Source: Sphingobium sp. 66-54
Lineage (GTDB): Bacteria > Pseudomonadota > Alphaproteobacteria > Sphingomonadales > Sphingomonadaceae
Length of the DNA stretch: 59,609 nucleotides
Reading direction: 5' to 3'
NCBI GenBank assembly: GCA_001899715.1
Contig: MKWI01000028.1
Coordinates: 1 to 59,609 of the forward strand
Shown here in pieces: positions 53,335 to 59,609 of this stretch. The position numbers and the translations under genes are program-made. Each line of letters opens with the position of its first letter. The first letter of the stretch is position 1. The notes under the pieces are model-generated. The model worked only from the letters and a program-made list of their open reading frames with translations. It was not told where the DNA came from and did not search any database.

Positions 53335-54450
53335 GTGGCATACGATTACATCATTCTGCTTCCGCCCGAACGCGAGGCGCCGCCGCTCTGGTATCGGGTC
53401 GATGGCGACCGGATCGCGCGGCGCGGCAAGGGCACCGATTGGCTGCCGCCCGCGCATGAGGAGGACTCGGCGGCTCCGGTCGGCGAGGTGTTGCTGGTGC
53501 TGCCGCCGCACGCCACCACCCTGCACTGGATCGCCTGCCCCGGCATGACCGCGCGGCAGGGCGCCACGGCGGCCCGGCTGATGGCGCTGGAGGCGAGCAT
53601 CGGCGAGGGCGAAGGGTTGCATGCCGTGGTTGCCGCCCATGACGATGCCGAGGCGCCGCATGTCGTCGCTGTCACCAGCCAGAGCGCCATGGCACACTGG
53701 GTCGACTGGTGCGAGGTGCATGGCATCGGCCACGCCAGTATCGTGCCGGCTGCGCTGCTGGTGCCCGCACCGGAGGACGGCTTCGTGCGCGCATCCGTGG
53801 GTACGGCGGACGTCGTGCGCGGGAGCAATACCGCCTTCGCTGGCGACGAGGCGATGGCGCGGCTCATCATCGGCGATGCGCCGGTGGCGGATGTGCCGGC
53901 CGACAGCATCGACACCGCGCTGCTGCGCGCGCTGGACGAGCCGCCGCTCGACCTGCGGCAGGGCAGCTTCGCGCGCCGCTCGGGCCGGCTGTTCGACCGC
54001 GCACGCTGGACGCGCATCGCCGTCATGCTCGGTGGCATCGTACTGGCATCGCTACTCATCTCGCTTATCGCCATCCTGCGGCTGAATACGGAGGCCTCCC
54101 GTCTCGACGCGCAGACGGTGGCGCTGGCGCGGACGGTCGACCCCACGGTGAGCGACCCGGCGGCGGCCGAAAACCGCGTGGCCGGGCTGCTCGCGGCGCG
54201 GGGCGGGCGTGGCGGCTTCACCGGCACCATGGCCGGGCTGATGACCGCGATGCAGGTCAACCCCAATGTCGTGCTGACCAGCGTCAACCAGGGCGCGGAC
54301 GGATCGCTGCGCGTGCAGTTCGCCGCCAACCGGGCCGAGGAGATCAACGAGGTGCTCATCGCCATTCAGGAAGCGGGCTGGCGGATTAGCGCCAACGCGG
54401 TGCAGCAGCGCGGCGCGCGGCTGGTCGCGGATATCATGGTGGTGCGCTGA
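53335..54450 (+). CDS. gspL: Type II secretion system protein GspL
   Basis: An inner-membrane protein of 371 aa that recruits GspE. The cytoplasmic actin-like domain occupies about residues 1-215 (LLVLPPHATTLHWIACPGMT, ARQGATAARLMALEASIGEG). A membrane helix (IAVMLGGIVLASLLISLIAI, near 225-245) is followed by a periplasmic ferredoxin-like domain (about 290-371). It starts at a GTG two bases after the gspK stop, and its stop shares a base with the gspM start (TGATG). Confidence 0.88.
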   Translation: MAYDYIILLPPEREAPPLWYRVDGDRIARRGKGTDWLPPAHEEDSAAPVGEVLLVLPPHATTLHWIACPGMTARQGATAARLMALEASIGEGEGLHAVVAAHDDAEAPHVVAVTSQSAMAHWVDWCEVHGIGHASIVPAALLVPAPEDGFVRASVGTADVVRGSNTAFAGDEAMARLIIGDAPVADVPADSIDTALLRALDEPPLDLRQGSFARRSGRLFDRARWTRIAVMLGGIVLASLLISLIAILRLNTEASRLDAQTVALARTVDPTVSDPAAAENRVAGLLAARGGRGGFTGTMAGLMTAMQVNPNVVLTSVNQGADGSLRVQFAANRAEEINEVLIAIQEAGWRISANAVQQRGARLVADIMVVR

Positions 54451-54932
54451 TGAAGGAGGCCATGCTCAACTGGTGGCGCAACCATAGCGCGGGCGAGCGG
54501 CGGCTGATGGCGGCGCTTGGCATCGTCGCGCTCGCCATTTTCCTGTGGCTAGGCGTGTGGCGGCCGGTGATGACCGGGCTGGACAGCGGCTGGGAGCGGC
54601 AGGGCGCTGCGCTGGATCGCTATGCCTCGGTGCGCGCCAAAGTGGCGGAATTGCGCCGCCGCCCGGCGCAGCGTCCGCAGGGCGACCGGCTGCCGATCGA
54701 CCAGCGCATCGGCCAGAGCGCGGCGGAGGCCGGCTTCACGCTCGACCGCGCCACGCAGCAGGGGACGGGCCGCATGTCGGTCAACATCGCCTCCGCGCGC
54801 GCCGGGCCGCTGCTCGAATGGATCGCCGGTCTGGAGCAGGCAGGCGTGACGGTACAGACGATCAGCATCGTGCCCGGCGCGACGGAAGGGACGGTTGCCA
54901 TGCAGGCTGTGTTCCAGGAGGTGCAGCCATGA
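54450..54932 (+). CDS. gspM: Type II secretion system protein GspM
   Basis: A partner of GspL in the inner membrane, 160 aa. It has a short cytoplasmic N terminus, a membrane helix (LMAALGIVALAIFLWLGVW, about residues 17-36) and a periplasmic ferredoxin-like domain (IGQSAAEAGFTLDRATQQGT, LLEWIAGLEQAGVTVQTISI). It overlaps gspN by four bases (ATGA). Confidence 0.88.
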   Translation: MKEAMLNWWRNHSAGERRLMAALGIVALAIFLWLGVWRPVMTGLDSGWERQGAALDRYASVRAKVAELRRRPAQRPQGDRLPIDQRIGQSAAEAGFTLDRATQQGTGRMSVNIASARAGPLLEWIAGLEQAGVTVQTISIVPGATEGTVAMQAVFQEVQP

Positions 54933-55651
54933 GCGGCTGGCTCCATAGTACCCGCGCGCGGATCATGCTGGTGCTGATCCTGTGCGTTGGCCTGCTCGTT
55001 ACCTGGCCGCTGCGCGCGGCCTTCTCGATCTTCGGTCTGGCCGACATGGGGGTCGCGGCGCGCTCGCTGCGCGGGCCGATCTGGTGGGGCGGCGCTGAGG
55101 AATTGCAGATTCGCGGCGTGCAGCTCGGCACGGTCGACGTGTTCCTCAATCCGGTCCAGCTTCTGGTCGGCCGGGTGCGCATCGACATGACCCGCCATTC
55201 CGGCGCACCGGACGATATCAGCGGTGCCTTCACGGTTGGTTGGGGGCAGCGCGGCATCGACGATGTGACCGGATCTGTCGCGCTGGCCGCGCCGCTGGCG
55301 CCGCTGCCGGTGAGCCGGGTCGAGTTCGACGATATGACGATCCATTTCGCCGGTGGGCGCTGCGTGCTGGCGGAAGGGCGCGTGCGGGCGCGGGTGCCGG
55401 CGTTCATCAACGGGCTCAGCCTTGCCAACGGCCTGAGCGGTGACGCGACCTGCGCGGGCGATGCCGTAGAACTGCCGCTGGTGAGCCAGTCCGGGCTGGA
55501 ACGGCTGACGGTGCGGATTGGCGCCGATGGGCGCTACGAGGCGACGATGCGGGTCAAGACCGCCGATCCGCTGCTCGGCGCGGCGCTGGGCGCGAACGGG
55601 TTCCGCGCGATGGGCGACGAGCAGGTCCTGCGCACCGTCGGCCGGTTGTGA
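54929..55651 (+). CDS. gspN: Type II secretion system protein GspN
   Basis: An accessory T2SS component of uncertain role, 240 aa, anchored by one N-terminal helix (IMLVLILCVGLLVTWPLRAA). The periplasmic part has SLRGPIWWGGAEELQIRGVQ and the VGRVRIDMTRH and FDDMTIHFAGGRCVLAEGRV segments found in GspN. It overlaps gspO by four bases (GTGA). Confidence 0.87.
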   Translation: MSGWLHSTRARIMLVLILCVGLLVTWPLRAAFSIFGLADMGVAARSLRGPIWWGGAEELQIRGVQLGTVDVFLNPVQLLVGRVRIDMTRHSGAPDDISGAFTVGWGQRGIDDVTGSVALAAPLAPLPVSRVEFDDMTIHFAGGRCVLAEGRVRARVPAFINGLSLANGLSGDATCAGDAVELPLVSQSGLERLTVRIGADGRYEATMRVKTADPLLGAALGANGFRAMGDEQVLRTVGRL

Positions 55652-56412
55652 CGCCCCTGGCGGAAGACGCCGCCCGCCTCCTGATCGGGAGCGGGCTGGG
55701 GGCGATCATCGGCAGCTTCCTGGGCGCGGCAGTGATGCGCTGGCCGCGCGGCGAGTCGGTGATGAGGGGCCGATCGCGCTGCGACGGCTGCGGGCGGACG
55801 CTGGGGGTAGTCGACTTGATCCCGCTGCTCGGCGCACTGATCCCGCGCGGAAAATGCCGGCAATGCGGGGCGCGGATCGACCCGATCCACATGGTTATGG
55901 AAGCGGGCTGCGCAGCAATTGGCGGCATCGCGTTCTTGCTGGCGCCACCACTCGCCGCGCTCCTGACCGCCGTGGCGGGATGGATGCTGCTGGCGCTCGC
56001 GGTGCTCGATGCGCGCCATTTCTGGCTGCCCGATGCGCTAACGCTGCCGCTGGCGGTGATCGGCCTGACGCTGGGCGACTGGGCCCTCCCCGCGCCCTTC
56101 CGGGACCGCGTGATCGGTGCGGCGTTGGGCTACGGCCTGCTGTTCGCGCTGGCGTGGAGCTATAAGCGCCTGCGCGGGCGCGACGGGCTCGGACTGGGCG
56201 ATGCCAAGCTGCTTGGCGCGATCGGCGCTTGGACCGGCTGGCAGGCGCTGCCGCTGGTACTGCTGATGGCAAGCGGCGCGGGGCTGCTCTGGGCGTTGAT
56301 CGAAAGGCTGCGGGGTCGGGCGGTGGAGCGCGGCACCCGGCTGCCGCTGGGCACCTTCCTCTGCCTCGCCGTGCTGCCCACCTGGGCGCTCGCCCGGCTG
56401 CTCGGCCTGTGA
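55648..56412 (+). CDS. gspO: Prepilin leader peptidase / N-methyltransferase GspO
   Basis: It removes the leader from pseudopilins after the conserved Gly and methylates the new N terminus. The 254-aa integral membrane aspartyl protease has eight or so helices. The cytoplasmic zinc loop has paired cysteines (CDGCGRT and CRQCGAR). Catalytic aspartates lie in LDARHFWLPDA and in the GxGD motif (GLGLGDAKLLGAIGAWTGWQ). It starts at a GTG overlapping gspN. Its substrates here include the repeat-extended leaders of GspG, GspH and GspJ. Confidence 0.95.
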   Translation: MTPLAEDAARLLIGSGLGAIIGSFLGAAVMRWPRGESVMRGRSRCDGCGRTLGVVDLIPLLGALIPRGKCRQCGARIDPIHMVMEAGCAAIGGIAFLLAPPLAALLTAVAGWMLLALAVLDARHFWLPDALTLPLAVIGLTLGDWALPAPFRDRVIGAALGYGLLFALAWSYKRLRGRDGLGLGDAKLLGAIGAWTGWQALPLVLLMASGAGLLWALIERLRGRAVERGTRLPLGTFLCLAVLPTWALARLLGL

Positions 56413-56472
56413 CCCGCACGCCCGCTTTCGCGTTGACCGGGATCGGCGCAATCCCTAGGGAAGCCGGTCATC

Positions 56473-56547
56473 GCCGGATTAGCACAGTGGTAGTGCAGCG
56501 GTTTTGTAAACCGAAGGTCGGGGGTTCGAATCCCTCATCCGGCACCA
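56473..56547 (+). tRNA. tRNA-Thr (anticodon TGT)
   Basis: A 75-nt cloverleaf starting GCCGGAT, with anticodon loop TTTGTAA (anticodon TGT), T-loop GGTTCGAATCC, and 3' end ATCCGGC-A-CCA with CCA encoded. A T-rich stretch follows. The sequence after it changes from operon-packed core genes to sparse accessory content, so this tRNA 3' end is a plausible integration site. Confidence 0.96.
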
Positions 56548-56781
56548 GCTTCCTTTTTTCTTTTATTTTCTGACATTTACGCAGTGACGTGGGGTCGCTG
56601 TGTGCCAGCTTTGTGTGCCCGTTTTGTGGGGCAGGGGAACCCCGGCCACTGCCCCGCCAGTGCCTTACGTGTTTTCGCGGCAGAGAGCGGCGGATAGAGA
56701 CGAGGGATGCCCCTATTCTTCTTTCTCAATGTTCCTCCTATGTTCTAATCTTGGTTATCCGATTCGGCAGGAGGCGCTCGC

Positions 56782-57087
56782 GTGGTGGGACGAAGGAAGG
56801 GTGAGAAGCCCATCAAGCATAAGCCGCTGCTCTGGTCCGATGACGGGCCGATAGCGAGAGCCATCCGCACTGGGGACTCTTGGCTCTATGCTTGGGTAGC
56901 CCAACAGTGTGTTCCGATGGAGACCCTCAGCAGGCGCTCGGGGATCGCAATGGCCCGGCTGGATGATCTTTGGAGAGGCGCAGGAGCGACCGAGGGAGAA
57001 CTTGAGGCGCTCGCGGGGCCGTTCGGAACCGACGTGGAAAGCCTGCGGGCTTCGATTGCTCTTGACCGCCTGACAGGGGAAGCTTGA
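56782..57087 (+). CDS. Hypothetical small protein, accessory region
   Basis: A 101-aa cytoplasmic protein starting at a GTG with AGGAGG seven bases upstream, so translation is well supported. The basic N terminus (VGRRKGEKPIKHKPLLW) is followed by a helical region. Residues about 38-80 (WVAQQCVPMETLSRRSGIAM, ARLDDLWRGAGATEGELEAL) look like a helix-turn-helix or lambda-repressor-like arrangement. I do not recognise a family. It lies 234 bases after tRNA-Thr and could be a regulator of the element. Confidence 0.65.
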   Translation: MVGRRKGEKPIKHKPLLWSDDGPIARAIRTGDSWLYAWVAQQCVPMETLSRRSGIAMARLDDLWRGAGATEGELEALAGPFGTDVESLRASIALDRLTGEA

Positions 57088-57116
57088 GGCGGCTCCGGTT
57101 GTGCTAGATCGGCCCT

Positions 57117-57518
57117 TCAATCGGGACGAGGTAAAAAGCGTTCGATTACGCTCCGAGCCAACCGGGCGGGGCGCTTCGTGTTCGCGTCGAGGCAGCACCA
57201 GCTTGACGTGACTTCGGCCAATATATCCTCGCCCCGTTTGATAATCGTGTCATAAAAGGCCCGAGCCCCTTCGACTTTTCGCAGGAGCACGGTGGCAATA
57301 ACATCATCTTCCAGAAAGGCGGGCTTCCGATAGGTTATCTCGTGCTTGAGCGCGACCCACAAGTGAGTCGTGACGGCCTCCGTAGGCGCGAGGCGCTGCC
57401 AATGGCTGATAACTGCGGCCTGCACCCATTTGAGGTAGCTGGCATTGTTGACGTGACCCATGAAGTCGATGTCTGCGGGCTCAATGCTAATCGGATAGCT
57501 ATATGGGATGCTGGACAT
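57117..57518 (-). CDS. Acyl-CoA thioesterase, 4-hydroxybenzoyl-CoA thioesterase (hotdog) family
   Basis: A 133-aa hotdog-fold thioesterase. The active-site segment is ADIDFMGHVNNASYLKWVQ with the conserved Asp and the GHVNN motif. LWVALKHEITYRKPAFLEDD and ILAEVTSSWCCLDANTKRPA match YbgC/FadM-like proteins. It would hydrolyse an acyl-CoA of unknown chain. The ATG at 57518 is preferred to an upstream GTG. It is convergent with the hypothetical gene at 56782. Confidence 0.86.
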   Translation of the reverse strand: MSSIPYSYPISIEPADIDFMGHVNNASYLKWVQAAVISHWQRLAPTEAVTTHLWVALKHEITYRKPAFLEDDVIATVLLRKVEGARAFYDTIIKRGEDILAEVTSSWCCLDANTKRPARLARSVIERFLPRPD

Positions 57519-57656
57519 AGCACTCTGTAACACGAACTCCGCCCCTAAGCGACGTGTCGCCAGTCGCCTGGCGGGGTAGGGCGCCGTGATGGCGCCGCGT
57601 GCTATGGCGGGGCCACGGGGCGGCTGGGGTATCTTGCTACTGCGCTCGCGTTTGTC

Positions 57657-57897
57657 ATGGCTGGGACGCCGGCAGGGGCTCGGCTTTCCGATGAGCAGGT
57701 GCGACGGTTGATCGTGCAGGACTCCATCAACAGCTACCCAGGCAACCGCCCCCTGTCCTTACAACACGATGAGGAATGGCGCCCGCTGAGGAGGCCGGAG
57801 CGCATATTCCAAGCCCGGGGGTTATACCCCGAAGTGTTTCCCCAGCGACGTAACTGCCGCCGACATCGCGAAGTATCGGGCAGCGAATGGCGTGTAG
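57657..57897 (+). pseudogene. Broken small secreted-protein gene (frameshift plus nonsense)
   Basis: From the ATG at 57657 the frame encodes GTPAGARLSDEQVRRLIVQD and then SINSYPGN. After that the reading continues sensibly only one frame over: CPYNTMRNGAR, then a TGA where Cys is expected, then GGRSAYSKPGGYTPKC and PSDVTAADIAKYRAANGV with a stop at 57895-57897. One extra C in the run near 57752-57756 and a TGC-to-TGA change would account for both lesions. The reconstructed pattern (PGNxPCPY, CGxRSAY, KPGGYTPKC, DVTA) resembles a small cysteine-containing family common in alphaproteobacteria, whose function I do not know. A hydrophobic stretch encoded just upstream (LATALAFVMAGTPAGA) looks like its signal peptide, so the true start is earlier and possibly lost. 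Confidence 0.6.
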
Positions 57898-57968
57898 GCG
57901 GAGACCGGCGGAACTAGAACTGTCCTACTTCCCCCTTTCTATGGCCTACATTCTGGGGAGGTAACGCC

Positions 57969-58061
57969 ATGATCGTTTTGGATACGCCACAGCTGCTCGG
58001 GATTTCAGCTATCATTACAAGTCTATCATCGTTCATATGGGCCGTCCGGCGGAAACCTTGA
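57969..58061 (+). CDS. Predicted 30-residue membrane peptide
   Basis: An ATG preceded by GGGGAGG with seven bases of spacing opens a 30-codon frame. It encodes an acidic-polar start (MIVLDTPQLLG), a hydrophobic helix (ISAIITSLSSFIWAV) and a basic end (RRKP). The strong ribosome binding site, the helix and the positive-inside C terminus make it a credible small membrane protein. It is too short for usual gene callers. It is followed by a GC-rich imperfect hairpin. The function is unknown. Confidence 0.6.
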   Translation: MIVLDTPQLLGISAIITSLSSFIWAVRRKP

Positions 58062-58110
58062 GTAACCTCCGCCCTTCGCGGGGGCTCCTCGGTGTTGTCC
58101 ACCCATACAT

Positions 58111-58130
58111 CCACAGAAATTTTTCTGTGG
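58111..58130. repeat. Perfect 20-bp palindrome
   Basis: CCACAGAAAT followed by TTTTCTGTGG, a 9-bp perfect inverted repeat with a 2-base centre. It lies 50 bases after the small peptide gene. It could be an operator or a weak terminator for either strand (the A/T core is inside the stem, so it is not a classical terminator). Confidence 0.55.
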
Positions 58131-58599
58131 ACCGCCCGCGCCACATAGACGCTCTTGCATTTGACTAGGCCTCTGAAATCCGACGATTCAAGAATGTTAC
58201 AGGAACAAAATGGGCTGGAAATCGAGTCGCCTTATCAACGAACCGGAGTCGTCGAAAATCATTTCAGTCTTGCATCCGCCGCCCCCTGTGGCACAATTCG
58301 TGGTGTCCAGCCGCTAGGCCGGACGCTACCCCTCGTGCCCGTCCACAGTGTATGAGGCTGCGAAGAGGTCGGCGCCTGTCTCGGGGATTCCCTTCCAGAA
58401 GGAATCTTCCTCCGTCGACCTCTTCGCGGGAGGTAGTGTCCTGCAAAACGCGCTGTTGCGCAAGACGTATCAGGCACTGCGCGTCAATATGGTCTCTCGG
58501 CTCGACGCGGACATGAGCAAATAGGGCTGCTCTAGTAGGTTCATGTGCTGGCGCCGGGGCTGGGAAACCATCCGCTTATCATGCGACGTGTCGAATGAT
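58131..58599. other. Gene-free accessory stretch
   Basis: No supportable gene on either strand; the frames are short and lack start signals. The only structure I see is the nested inverted repeat at 58360-58427. Confidence 0.5.
58360..58427. repeat. Nested inverted repeat (68 bp)
   Basis: GCGAAGAGGTCG (58360-58371) pairs perfectly with CGACCTCTTCGC (58416-58427). Inside it GATTCC[C]TTC (58386-58395) pairs with GAAGGAATC (58398-58406) with one bulged base. The result is a long hairpin with an internal loop and an inner stem. Confidence 0.65.
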
Positions 58600-59181
58600 C
58601 TACTTGCGGACGGCATTGATGGCCGGGGCTGTGGCGCCATAGCGGGCGGCTAAAACCTTGTTGGGCTCGTCGCTCTCGCGGATGGCTCTCACAGCGTCTT
58701 CGGTGAGCTTCCACTTATGACCGCCATTAGGCAGCGCCTCCCGTGCGCCCGGCAGGTCCGCCCAAGTGCGCCCCTGGACGGCCCGGCGGGCGGCTGACTG
58801 AGAAATGCCGTAACGTGCTGCCAACTCCTCAATCGTTCCCTCGGCTCCCCGCAGGGCCAGCGCGCGCGCCTTGCGGACGGCTAATGGCTCCCTGCGCGGG
58901 CGGTAGCGGCCGGCCCTGATAGTGTCTTGGGCGTTCTCCAGCGCCGTGCCGACTGCGAGGTGATCCGGCCGGCAGCATCGCGGGTTACTGCAAAGGTGAC
59001 GGATGGGGAACCTGGGGCGCGGGCGGGACGGCCCTACAGAATGATCGCGAAGCCCAGCAGGGCGCCCAAGGTGTTTTCCTTGCCTTCCTGTCGCTGCTTC
59101 CCCTTGGCCGGGGGCACTTGACGAACGACAAAGAGCCCAAACGAAACAAAGCAGGGCATAGCGGACCCAAGGGGAAACCAA
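58600..59181 (-). CDS. HNH endonuclease-like protein with C-terminal helix-turn-helix repeats, possibly degraded
   Basis: A 193-aa open frame. Residues about 63-92 carry the second half of an HNH zinc-binding site (RHLCSNPRCCRPDHLAVGTA then LENAQDTIRAGR). Two helix-turn-helix-like modules follow (EELAARYGISQSAARRAVQG and NKVLAARYGATAPAINAVRK). The stop comes directly after the last module, where relatives usually continue with a few residues. The region before HLCSNP is not family-like, and the first available start is a TTG, so the first His half of the motif may be lost by frameshift or insertion. Genes of this type are common in phages and mobile elements. Confidence 0.55.
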   Translation of the reverse strand: MVSPWVRYALLCFVWALCRSSSAPGQGEAATGRQGKHLGRPAGLRDHSVGPSRPRPRFPIRHLCSNPRCCRPDHLAVGTALENAQDTIRAGRYRPRREPLAVRKARALALRGAEGTIEELAARYGISQSAARRAVQGRTWADLPGAREALPNGGHKWKLTEDAVRAIRESDEPNKVLAARYGATAPAINAVRK

Positions 59182-59541
59182 CGCGCCACCCGCCGGGCCA
59201 CCTGCACCACGCCCGAAGCGTCAAATAGGTGCTTCTTTCGAGCGCACAGCAGCGAAACGGGTTGGGCTGGTAGTGACCCCTAGGGAGCACCGCCGGAGCC
59301 TCTGAGGGAGCGATAGAAGCGTGTTCTGCCTGTCTCGCTTGAGGTTCCTGCGGGCGCCCCTCAGTCAGCCAGACGGAGCGCCAGAAAGTTGCTGAACACA
59401 AAACAACCATCAAGAAAGTGACATGCCCTTACAACATTACAATCGTCTTTCGTGCCCTGCTCCACCAGTTGTGCGAAGGCATCATGCCCGTTGGCCTTAT
59501 AGAATTTTGCCGCCCGTTCTCTCGCCCTTACTTCGCCCTTA
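59182..59541. other. Gene-free stretch before the IS end
   Basis: No convincing gene. A 65-codon minus-strand frame (59361-59558) starts inside the transposase tail and is doubtful. A perfect tandem copy of TCGCCCTTACT lies at 59522-59543, just outside the transposase stop codon. Confidence 0.45.
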
Positions 59542-59609
59542 CTAGGGCGTAGACTCATTAGCGGCGATCCATAGGCGTGTGCAGAAGAGCTTGATGGCAG
59601 CGAGGAAGT
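59542..59609 (-). mobile_element. C-terminal end of an IS5-type transposase gene (partial, right edge)
   Basis: Read from the right edge, the minus strand encodes FLAAIKLFCTRLWIAANE followed by STP and a TAG stop at 59542-59544; the incomplete first codon ends in AC, compatible with Asn. The pattern (N)FLAA-x-K-L-x-x-x-R-L-W-x-x-x-NES is the typical tail of IS5-family DDE transposases of alphaproteobacteria. The gene begins outside the window. The IS boundary and target duplication cannot be fixed from here. Confidence 0.6.

Noticed and set aside
59361..59558. A 65-codon minus-strand frame near the right edge
   Set aside because: Its start lies within the transposase tail and it crosses the apparent IS boundary. 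Part of it (KFYKANGHDAFAQLVEQG) looks protein-like, so a remnant is possible, but I cannot support an intact gene.
56548..59609. A second attachment site (direct repeat of the tRNA-Thr 3' end)
   Set aside because: I found no repeat of the T-arm and acceptor sequence to the right of the tRNA within the window.

Overview
The window looks like chromosomal DNA of a high-GC alphaproteobacterium of the order Sphingomonadales. The evidence is the alphaproteobacterial gene sets (NDUFA12-like complex I subunit, DUF2155 protein, CysD/CysNC/CysQ), a TonB-dependent receptor paired with a surface lipoprotein beside a type II secretion operon (the Caulobacter ElpS arrangement), tRNA genes with encoded CCA, and a REP-like palindrome of a type I recall from sphingomonad genomes. 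Both ends seem to run into IS5-type transposase tails (weak on the left, clearer on the right), so the window may be a whole assembly contig broken at insertion sequences.

Layout. 1-860: possible IS end and a decayed membrane-protein gene. 960-19790 (minus strand): the transcription/translation cluster tRNA-Trp, secE, nusG, rplK, rplA, rplJ, rplL, rpoB, rpoC. It keeps the canonical order but is split in three places: by an AAHS transporter and a YnfA-like protein, by a 0.7 kb spacer with a REP element, and by sodC, mtnN, apt and a hypothetical gene. 20-32 kb: housekeeping and accessory genes, namely a GT87-like protein, an esterase, aat convergent with a recX-DUF192-NDUFA12-DUF2155 operon, a fatty acyl-AMP ligase, a PAS-GGDEF-EAL protein, an orphan ParA, plsY and dprA. 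32-38.4 kb: topA and the sulfate activation operon cysD-cysNC-cysQ.

38.5-56.4 kb is the most interesting part. A tandem array of five Pho-box-like heptamers in 11-bp register lies ahead of an ElpS-like lipoprotein gene and a TonB-dependent receptor gene. After a divergent 2OG-Fe(II) oxygenase gene comes a complete, overlapping type II secretion operon, gspC-D-E-F-G-I-H-J-K-L-M-N-O. In Caulobacter a comparable locus is phosphate-starvation induced, and its T2SS is needed to release the lipoprotein. Three pseudopilin genes here (gspG, gspH, gspJ) have greatly lengthened prepilin leader peptides built from the same 33-bp in-frame repeat, which ends exactly at the prepilin peptidase site.

56.47-59.6 kb: beyond a tRNA-Thr gene the content becomes accessory. 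It holds small hypothetical genes, a thioesterase, a broken small gene, a 30-residue membrane peptide with a strong ribosome binding site, nested inverted repeats, an HNH-like gene and an IS5-type transposase tail. This looks like the edge of an integrated element; no integrase or second attachment site is visible inside the window.
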